Shown here piece by piece: positions 1 to 5,410 of a stretch of 5,410 nt of DNA. The position numbers were made by a program, and so were the translations under genes. Position 1 is the stretch's first letter; the number at the start of each line of letters is the position of its first letter. The notes under the pieces are model-generated. The model was not told the DNA's origin. It saw only the letters and a list, made by a program, of their open reading frames with translations, and searched no databases. Origin of the DNA: Chlorobiota bacterium (lineage in GTDB: Bacteria; Bacteroidota; Bacteroidia; Bacteroidales; JAADGE01); NCBI GenBank assembly GCA_013153575.1, contig JAADEE010000100.1, positions 1-5,410 of the forward strand, given 5' to 3'.

Positions 1-68
1 TCAAAAAATCCAAAAGGAGAACGGAAATGTTTATATTGTTGTAGCTTGTTTTAGTTTGTATAAAAAGA

Positions 69-101
69 TAAAAAAACGGAATTATAAATTCCGTTTTTTT
101 A
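69..101 (-). terminator. Rho-independent terminator of the DUF2723 gene (possibly bidirectional)
   Basis: A perfect inverted repeat lies here: bases 69-83 pair with 87-101 around a 3-base ATA loop. The core is CGGAATT/AATTCCG, flanked by seven A on the left and seven T on the right. Read on the minus strand, it begins 24 bases past the TAA stop of the DUF2723 gene and ends in a U-tract, which is the classic intrinsic terminator form. Because the hairpin has A on one side and T on the other, it could also stop transcription entering from the left, but no convergent gene can be confirmed in bases 1-68. Confidence 0.88.
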
Positions 102-125
102 AACATCATTAAAATAAACTTTATA

Positions 126-3100
126 TTATTTATCTAAATGTTCCGATAAAAATAGTTGAAACTGTAATAATCCCATTTTAAAATCTGGTAAATTTGAATA
201 CCAGTTTTGCTGTGCTCTACCACTATTCAAATTTGCCATTTGTTGTGTGAACTGAAAACGTTCTTCAATTAAACTATATGCTCTTAATGCATATTCGTCA
301 GCTATTTTATCTTGTTTATAATCGTATAAAGTTTTTAATGCTTCTTGATAAACAGCCGCCATTCTGCCAACATCATCTTGCATTCCAAGTAACTCTTTAT
401 CATCAAGAGAAACATAATAATTAAGTTCATCTTCAAAATTATCCATTGCAATTTTTAAGATATTTATAGCTTTTTTCTCTTTGTTGATTTTAAAATATTG
501 TCTTGCAAAAATTAAGTCATAATAATTAAATTGTGCAACATTATTGTTGAATAGATTTGTGCATTTATCAAGAACTTTTTCAGCTTTTTCAAATTTATTC
601 TCATTTATTAGTTGTTCTGCAAGAGCTTTAAAACTACTTTTAAAATTCATTACAAAACGCCTATTATTTTCGTCAAAATAAATTTTATCACTGTTTTCTT
701 CTAAACCTCCCCAAACAAATTTATTCATCATATTATCATAAAGAACATCTGAGTTTACTCTTCCTTCGGAGCCAAAAGTTTTAGCTCTTGCTTTTATAGG
801 AACAATTTTATATGCTAAACCATCTAATTGAAAGTAATCTTCAAGATTCATATATAAACTATTTCCTACAGTTGTTGCAAAATAAATTGGTCTGTTCCAG
901 TTGTTTGTTGCTAACATATCAAGCACCATCATTTCATTTTTGGTAATGTGGTTTTTGCGGATATCCCATCTAATAGCGTCAACAACTTTGCTTGAATCTT
1001 TTTCTTTTACCATTCCATTTTTTAAAACCTTTTCTTTGTTTACCGGAAGTAAGAAATTTGTTGTTGGTAAGTAATTAACCATTTCTTGATTTTGTAAAGG
1101 AATCATATATGCTCTGTTTTCTTGGGCTATATGATTTATTATTGTTTGTAATGGTGCCGGTGCGTTAGATATTTCAGTAATAAGATTTTCAACTTTTGTG
1201 TTTAGTTTTTCAATTATAGCTTTGTCAATTTTAATGTCATTTAAAATTTTATCATTATTAAGTTTTTGTGTGAAAGAATAAAATTGAACAGGGTCAATAG
1301 CTTGATAACCTTCTGATAATGACTTATATTCTTTTGAAAAAACATTTTTAAAGTTTGATTTACTTAAAACATCTAAATATTCATCGTAAATAAGTTTATA
1401 ATCTTTTTCAAAACGTTGTTTATTTGCTGAATATTTTTCTTGCAAATAAATTCCCGGATTTTCCATTTTATAAATTACATCGCGTTTACCTCTCTCATAC
1501 TGGTCAGGCTTTAAAGTGAAGTTTATCGGTGCAGATTTATATGCACGTTTTCTCATTTGATTAATGTACCAATCTGTGTTAAAGTAGCTTAGGTTTATTA
1601 CACGAACGTCTGTTCTAAAACCTTCAACCTCTTGTATGTACCAAAGTGGGAAAGTATCATTATCACCATTTGTAAAAATAACAGCATTAGGTTCACAAGA
1701 AGACAGGTAATTTTTTGCATAATCTCGTGCTGTATATCTATTTGAACGATCATGATCGTCCCAATTTTGTTGTGCCATTAAAACAGGAACTCCAATACTT
1801 AAAATTGTTGCAACGCTTGCACTAATAACTTCGCTTGTATAATTTTTAAGAAATTTATAAAGGAATGCCACTCCAAAACCAATATACATAGCAAATACAT
1901 AGAATGAACCTGCATAAGCATAATCTCTTTCTCTTGGCTGAAATGGAGGTTGGTTAAGGTAAAGTACAATTGCAACGCCCGTAAAGAAGAAGAACAACAT
2001 TACAACCCAAAAATATTGAATGCCTTTTTTACCTTGTGAGTACATAAATATCATTCCTAAAATTCCTAACAAAAGAGGTAAAAAGAAATAGACATTGTGT
2101 GCTTTATTGTTTTTCATTTCTTTTGTAATGGCATCTTGATTTCCTAGTCGCATTTCATCAATAAATTTAACACCACTAATCCAGTTACCATCTTTTACAT
2201 TTCCATTTCCTTGTATGTCATTTTGCCTTCCTGCAAAATTCCACATGAAATATCGGAAATACATAAAATTTAATTGATAATCAAAGAAATATCTTAAATT
2301 ATCTGCAAATGAAGGAAGTTTCTTTTGTGATTGTCTATCGTATTGAATTTCTCCATATCTGTTTCTAATAGGTTCTTTTGTTTCAGGATCTGTTTTTGCA
2401 TAAAAGAAATCACTTTCCTTGTGCCCTGTCCAATACAAATATCCTGTTATGTGATCAGGGCTTGCTTGGTCGCTATAAAGTCTTGGAAAAACCATTTTGT
2501 CAGAACTTTTATAATTTCTAACAATTTTATGGTCAACAATCACATATTTGTCATTTCCATCTTTATCTTTTTTATCATAATAAACATCTCCAACAACAGG
2601 ATATGGGTTCGTTTCATCTAATCGAGAATTAAAACATTGTCCGTATGCGAGAGGTCTATCTCCATATTGTTCTCTATTTAAATATCCTAATAATGAGAAA
2701 ACATCATCAGGTTTATTTTGGTTCATAGGCGTATCAGCCAAAGAACGAATAAGAATTAAAGCAAAAGAAGAATATCCAATAAGAATTACTGCAAATATTG
2801 TAAAAATAGTATTCCAAAGAACTTTGCTTTTCTTAAAAGTATAATAAATACCAAAAATTACACCTCCAAATATTAAAACTAAATATAAAAGAAATCCTGT
2901 ATAAAAAGGTAAGCCAAATGTGTTTGTAAACAAAAGCTCAAATTTAGAACCTACAACAAATAAGCCTTGAATAATTCCGTACATTACAAACAAAAGTAGT
3001 GCAACAGATATTAATGCTGAATAAATAATACCTTTTTTTGTAACCTCATATTTTTTGAAATAATAAACAAAAACAATTGCAGGAATTGCTAATAAGTTAA

Positions 3101-3677
3101 GAAGGTGAACACCAATTGAAAGCCCCATTAAATAAGCAATTAAAACTAACCAACGGTTTGCATATTTTTGGTCTGCTTCACTTTCCCATTTTAATATAGC
3201 CCAAAAAACTATTGCCGTAAAGAAAGAAGATGTTGCATAAACTTCACCTTCTACTGCTGAAAACCAGAAACTATCAGAAAAAGTATAAACCAAAGCTCCA
3301 ACAATACCGCTACCAATTACAGCAATTAATTCTCCTTGTGTGAGTTCTTTTGATTTTGTAATTATTCTTTTTGCAATATGAGTTATACTCCAATACAAAA
3401 ATAAAATTGTAAAAGCGCTCATAAGTGCCGAAAGAATATTTACCATTTTTGCAACAAGTGCAGGGTTTCCAAAAGAAAACATTGTGAAAAATCTTCCAAG
3501 TATCATAAAAAATGGAGCACCCGGAGGATGTCCAACTTCTAATTTATATGCCGATGTTATGAATTCTCCACAATCCCAGAAACTTGCAGTTGGTTCAATT
3601 GTTGATAAGTAAGTAAAGGCTGCTACAAGAAAAACAAACCATCCTGCAATATTGTTATAAAATTTATATCCTTTCAT
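126..3677 (-). CDS. DUF2723 / TMEM260-like family membrane protein, probable GT-C type glycosyltransferase
   Basis: The product is 1183 residues and is probably a multi-pass inner-membrane enzyme that transfers a sugar from a lipid-linked donor to secreted proteins. This role is inferred from family: human TMEM260, which carries the same DUF2723 domain, is a protein O-mannosyltransferase. The bacterial substrate is unknown. Numbered from the ATG at 3677, about 13 membrane helices are visible: nine between residues 9 and 311, and four between 529 and 633. The loop after helix 1 holds FWDCGEF (33-39, acidic D35 and E38) and GHPPGAP (49-55), the family hallmark. Other conserved-looking motifs are AVEGEVYA (141-148), QPPFQPRERDYAYA (576-589), TNGDNDTFPLWY (669-680) and NWNRPIYFATT (926-936). 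A soluble loop of about 217 residues (312-528) separates the two helix blocks. A 550-residue soluble tail follows, with TPR-like helical pairs from about 1011 to 1140. Start choice: the frame also opens at a TTG at 3692, five codons upstream, but the ATG with an A-rich leader is more likely. No Shine-Dalgarno is seen. The gene lies 88 bases after the hydrolase gene and ends at a strong terminator. The family call is secure; the enzymatic function is not. Confidence 0.9.
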   Translation of the reverse strand: MKGYKFYNNIAGWFVFLVAAFTYLSTIEPTASFWDCGEFITSAYKLEVGHPPGAPFFMILGRFFTMFSFGNPALVAKMVNILSALMSAFTILFLYWSITHIAKRIITKSKELTQGELIAVIGSGIVGALVYTFSDSFWFSAVEGEVYATSSFFTAIVFWAILKWESEADQKYANRWLVLIAYLMGLSIGVHLLNLLAIPAIVFVYYFKKYEVTKKGIIYSALISVALLLFVMYGIIQGLFVVGSKFELLFTNTFGLPFYTGFLLYLVLIFGGVIFGIYYTFKKSKVLWNTIFTIFAVILIGYSSFALILIRSLADTPMNQNKPDDVFSLLGYLNREQYGDRPLAYGQCFNSRLDETNPYPVVGDVYYDKKDKDGNDKYVIVDHKIVRNYKSSDKMVFPRLYSDQASPDHITGYLYWTGHKESDFFYAKTDPETKEPIRNRYGEIQYDRQSQKKLPSFADNLRYFFDYQLNFMYFRYFMWNFAGRQNDIQGNGNVKDGNWISGVKFIDEMRLGNQDAITKEMKNNKAHNVYFFLPLLLGILGMIFMYSQGKKGIQYFWVVMLFFFFTGVAIVLYLNQPPFQPRERDYAYAGSFYVFAMYIGFGVAFLYKFLKNYTSEVISASVATILSIGVPVLMAQQNWDDHDRSNRYTARDYAKNYLSSCEPNAVIFTNGDNDTFPLWYIQEVEGFRTDVRVINLSYFNTDWYINQMRKRAYKSAPINFTLKPDQYERGKRDVIYKMENPGIYLQEKYSANKQRFEKDYKLIYDEYLDVLSKSNFKNVFSKEYKSLSEGYQAIDPVQFYSFTQKLNNDKILNDIKIDKAIIEKLNTKVENLITEISNAPAPLQTIINHIAQENRAYMIPLQNQEMVNYLPTTNFLLPVNKEKVLKNGMVKEKDSSKVVDAIRWDIRKNHITKNEMMVLDMLATNNWNRPIYFATTVGNSLYMNLEDYFQLDGLAYKIVPIKARAKTFGSEGRVNSDVLYDNMMNKFVWGGLEENSDKIYFDENNRRFVMNFKSSFKALAEQLINENKFEKAEKVLDKCTNLFNNNVAQFNYYDLIFARQYFKINKEKKAINILKIAMDNFEDELNYYVSLDDKELLGMQDDVGRMAAVYQEALKTLYDYKQDKIADEYALRAYSLIEERFQFTQQMANLNSGRAQQNWYSNLPDFKMGLLQFQLFLSEHLDK

Positions 3678-3684
3678 TTTATTG

Positions 3685-3745
3685 AATTTCAATTAAGATG
3701 TAAAAACTCAGCGAAATTAAGATTTTATATTTGAATTTCGAAATT
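3685..3745. repeat. Alternating GAAATT / AATTTC hexamers in the gap before the DUF2723 gene
   Basis: Four copies of one hexamer occur in alternating orientation: AATTTC at 3685-3690, GAAATT at 3713-3718, AATTTC at 3734-3739 and GAAATT at 3740-3745. The last two abut as the 12-base perfect palindrome AATTTCGAAATT. The second and third share an extra base pair (CGAAATT with AATTTCG) and could form a 7-bp stem with a 15-base loop. They sit just upstream of the DUF2723 start codon. They could be an operator or a leader structure, or simply a product of AT-rich sequence. There is no U-tract, so this does not look like a terminator for the hydrolase gene. Confidence 0.3.
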
Positions 3746-3765
3746 TGAAACAAAAAACAAATATT

Positions 3766-4734
3766 TTAACTCTTATTTATGAAATTTAGTATTGTATCAT
3801 TTAACCAAGTGTTTTTTTTAGAATTAAAATTTTGATAAAATCCTACATGTCCACCATATTTTGTTGGCAAAAAGTTAAAGTGTTTATGATTTTTTGCTTC
3901 TTCAAACGGATAACAACTTTCGTTAAGAAACGGGTCGTCTAATGCAGAAATTAGCAAAGTCGGTTTATTTATAAATTTAATAAATTGTTTACTGCTTGAT
4001 TTTTTCCAATAATCATCAGCATTTTTAAACCCGTTGGCTTTTGCAGTAAAATAATTATCAAATTCTTTAAAAGATTTAGATGCTAAAATTTTATTTTCAT
4101 TTAAGTTATTATTCGGAAACAATTGAAATTTTTCTTCTGATTTTTTTCTTAAAGATTTTATAAACCTATACTGGTAAACTTTATTAAACCCTTTTGAAAG
4201 AGTATAAGCAGAACCTTTTAAATCACAAGGTGTTGATATTGCAACAGCACTTTTTATATTTTTAGGAAGTTTTTCTGCAAATTCTCCCATAAATTTTAAA
4301 GTTAAATTTCCGCCTAAGCTGTAACCTACAATATTAATTTCTTCATAAGAATATTTTTCGTTAATGTATTGAATAACATCCCATACATCTTCAGTTTTTC
4401 CGCTATGGTAAGAGTTTAACTTTTTGTTTTGTTCACCACTGCAACCTCTTAAATTTAATGCTATTACATCAAAGCCTTTATTGTTTGCACTATGTACAAG
4501 TGATTTTATATAAGTTGAATCTGAACTTCCTTCTAAACCATGAATTGCCAAAATAAGTTTATTAGAGTTTTTTAAACTTTTATCTAAATCTAAAAAATCA
4601 CCATCTCTTGTTTGCATTCTTTCTCTTTCATAATTAACTTCTGTTTTACTTACAAAATGACGATAAATTGTATTTATGTGTTTATTCTTAAAAAATACAT
4701 TTGGCTTAAAATTATTATCTTTTATTATTGACAT
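3766..4734 (-). CDS. YheT-family alpha/beta-fold hydrolase
   Basis: The product is 322 residues and belongs to the YheT/ABHD1-3 branch of alpha/beta hydrolases, cytosolic or membrane-associated serine esterase-like enzymes. The physiological substrate in bacteria is not established. From the ATG at 4734 the landmarks come in family order: HGLEGSS (65-71) at the oxyanion region, NLRGCSGE (94-101) and YHSGKTEDV (109-117), which are both typical of YheT proteins. The nucleophile elbow is GYSLGG, with Ser139. ALDDPF (264-269) supplies the acid, probably Asp267, and GGHVGF (294-299) supplies His296. The triad is therefore complete, and the length matches the family's usual 320-340 residues. There is no signal peptide and no clear membrane segment. 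The same frame opens further upstream at a GTG (4776), which would add 14 residues, mostly Lys, Ile and Phe; the ATG after a long A-rich leader is preferred. It is the first gene of a leftward pair, with no visible terminator before the DUF2723 gene, so co-transcription is possible. The family call is firm; no substrate can be named. Confidence 0.92.
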   Translation of the reverse strand: MSIIKDNNFKPNVFFKNKHINTIYRHFVSKTEVNYERERMQTRDGDFLDLDKSLKNSNKLILAIHGLEGSSDSTYIKSLVHSANNKGFDVIALNLRGCSGEQNKKLNSYHSGKTEDVWDVIQYINEKYSYEEINIVGYSLGGNLTLKFMGEFAEKLPKNIKSAVAISTPCDLKGSAYTLSKGFNKVYQYRFIKSLRKKSEEKFQLFPNNNLNENKILASKSFKEFDNYFTAKANGFKNADDYWKKSSSKQFIKFINKPTLLISALDDPFLNESCYPFEEAKNHKHFNFLPTKYGGHVGFYQNFNSKKNTWLNDTILNFINKS

Positions 4735-4841
4735 TTTAGTTTTTTTTATTTTAATTTTTGCAATATAAAAAAACACATTTATTTTATTGTGACATTTAAC
4801 ATATTTTAAAAGATAATTTAAAACTATTGATTTATTCTTTG

Positions 4842-4849
4842 TATTTTTG
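4842..4849 (+). promoter_or_regulatory. Candidate Bacteroidota -7 promoter box for tsaB
   Basis: TATTTTTG matches the TAnnTTTG consensus of the Bacteroidota primary sigma factor exactly, and it lies 17 bases before the tsaB ATG. Transcription would start close to the start codon and give a very short leader. The -33 element is poor: TTTA at 4817-4820 is the nearest candidate at suitable spacing, and the better TTG at 4827-4829 is too close. In such AT-rich DNA a chance match is possible. The rest of the 132-base divergent region (4735-4866) shows no operator-like palindrome and no ribosome binding site. For the leftward hydrolase gene, only a one-mismatch box is seen (TAAATGTG on the minus strand, 4774-4781), with no clear -33 partner. 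Confidence 0.45.
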
Positions 4850-4866
4850 TAAACAATTTTCTTAAT

Positions 4867-5410
4867 ATGGCACTAATTTTAAATATAGAAACTTCTACAA
4901 CAATTTGCTCTGTTTCAATAGCAAAAGATGGTAAAAAAATAATAGGTAAGGAAAGCAATGAAAAAAATGCACATTCAAAAATTCTTACTGTTTTTATTGA
5001 AGATATTTTTAATGAAGTAAACCTTAAAGTTAAAGATATTGATGCTGTTGCTGTAAGCAAAGGCCCCGGCTCTTATACAGGTTTAAGAATAGGTGTTTCG
5101 GCTGCAAAAGGTATTGCATATGGAGCAAACAAGCCATTAATTTCAGTTAGTACTTTGCAAAATATGGCTTATGGCGGAAAACAAACTCTTGAGGTAAATG
5201 AAAATGACTTATTAGCCCCTATGATTGATGCTAGAAGAATGGAAGTTTATACACAGTTGTTTGATTATAACCTAAATCCGTTAAATAAAATTAATGCAAA
5301 AATTATTGATGAGCAATCCTTTGTTTCAGAATTAGAAAAGCATAAGATTTATTTTTTTGGTGATGGTGCAATGAAATGCCAAAATGCAATTAAACATAAA
5401 AATGCAATTT
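4867..5410 (+). CDS. tsaB: TsaB, tRNA threonylcarbamoyladenosine biosynthesis protein (3' end cut by window)
   Basis: TsaB (formerly YeaZ) is the scaffold partner of TsaD. With TsaE they transfer the threonylcarbamoyl group made by TsaC onto A37 of ANN-decoding tRNAs in the cytoplasm. The 181 complete codons visible show the ASKHA-fold N-terminal lobe: ILNIETSTTICSVSIA (4-19) is the first beta-hairpin with the phosphate-loop-like TST. VAVSKGPGSYTGLRIGVSAA (61-80) is the strongest TsaB signature. APMIDARRMEVYTQ (117-130) opens the second lobe. The metal-binding His motif of TsaD is absent from the visible part, which separates TsaB from its catalytic paralogue. Family members are usually about 220-235 residues, so roughly 40-55 C-terminal residues lie beyond the window. 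The ATG at 4867 places the first beta-strand at residue 3, as expected for the family. An AT-rich leader with no Shine-Dalgarno precedes it. The gene is divergent from the hydrolase. Frame and codon use are clean, with no disruption. Confidence 0.96.
   Translation, partial: MALILNIETSTTICSVSIAKDGKKIIGKESNEKNAHSKILTVFIEDIFNEVNLKVKDIDAVAVSKGPGSYTGLRIGVSAAKGIAYGANKPLISVSTLQNMAYGGKQTLEVNENDLLAPMIDARRMEVYTQLFDYNLNPLNKINAKIIDEQSFVSELEKHKIYFFGDGAMKCQNAIKHKNAI

Noticed and set aside
1..68. Possible 3' end of a rightward gene entering the window
   Set aside because: All three plus frames are open from the left edge, with stops at 42-44, 52-54 and 110-112. None gives a recognisable tail, and the longest runs through the terminator hairpin. 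There is too little sequence to choose a frame or claim a gene.
2540..2580. EF-hand-like DKDGN segment in the large loop of the DUF2723 protein
   Set aside because: The Asp spacing does not fit the 12-residue calcium loop: the first ligand position is Lys and the usual final Glu is missing. It reads as a charged surface turn.
2331..2621. Plus-strand open frame of 96 codons
   Set aside because: It lies wholly inside the DUF2723 gene on the opposite strand. Its translation is Ile/Phe/Ser-rich with no recognisable domain, as expected of the complement of an AT-rich coding sequence.
3693..3765. Terminator for the hydrolase gene
   Set aside because: The inverted repeats here are short and AT-only apart from a central CG, and no U-tract follows on the minus strand.
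4824..5060. Minus-strand open frame of 78 codons
   Set aside because: It overlaps the 5' half of tsaB, which has unmistakable motifs on the plus strand, so the opposite frame is a shadow.

Overview
This AT-rich window carries three protein genes, all recognisable at family level. The organism is most likely a member of the Bacteroidota. The DUF2723-type giant membrane protein is characteristic of that phylum, no clear Shine-Dalgarno sequence precedes any of the three starts, and the tsaB upstream region has a TAnnTTTG-type -7 box. The genus cannot be told from this window.

Layout from left to right. Bases 1-68 hold no gene I can assign. A perfect A-tract/T-tract hairpin (69-101) is the terminator of the leftward gene that follows. 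Bases 126-3677 (minus strand) encode a very large polytopic membrane protein of the DUF2723/TMEM260-like family, a probable GT-C type glycosyltransferase. An 88-base gap with short alternating repeats separates it from a second leftward gene (3766-4734), a YheT-type alpha/beta hydrolase with a complete catalytic triad. A 132-base divergent intergenic region follows. A rightward gene then starts at 4867 and runs off the window. It is tsaB, encoding a subunit of the tRNA t6A threonylcarbamoyl-transfer machinery.

The hydrolase and the DUF2723 gene point the same way with no terminator between them, so they may be co-transcribed, but nothing in the sequence ties their functions together. tsaB is transcribed away from them and is an essential-type housekeeping gene. 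I see no mobile element, CRISPR array, RNA gene or defence system. The point of most biological interest is the DUF2723 protein. Its predicted topology puts every conserved motif and both large soluble regions on the periplasmic side, as expected for a lipid-sugar-dependent protein glycosyltransferase.
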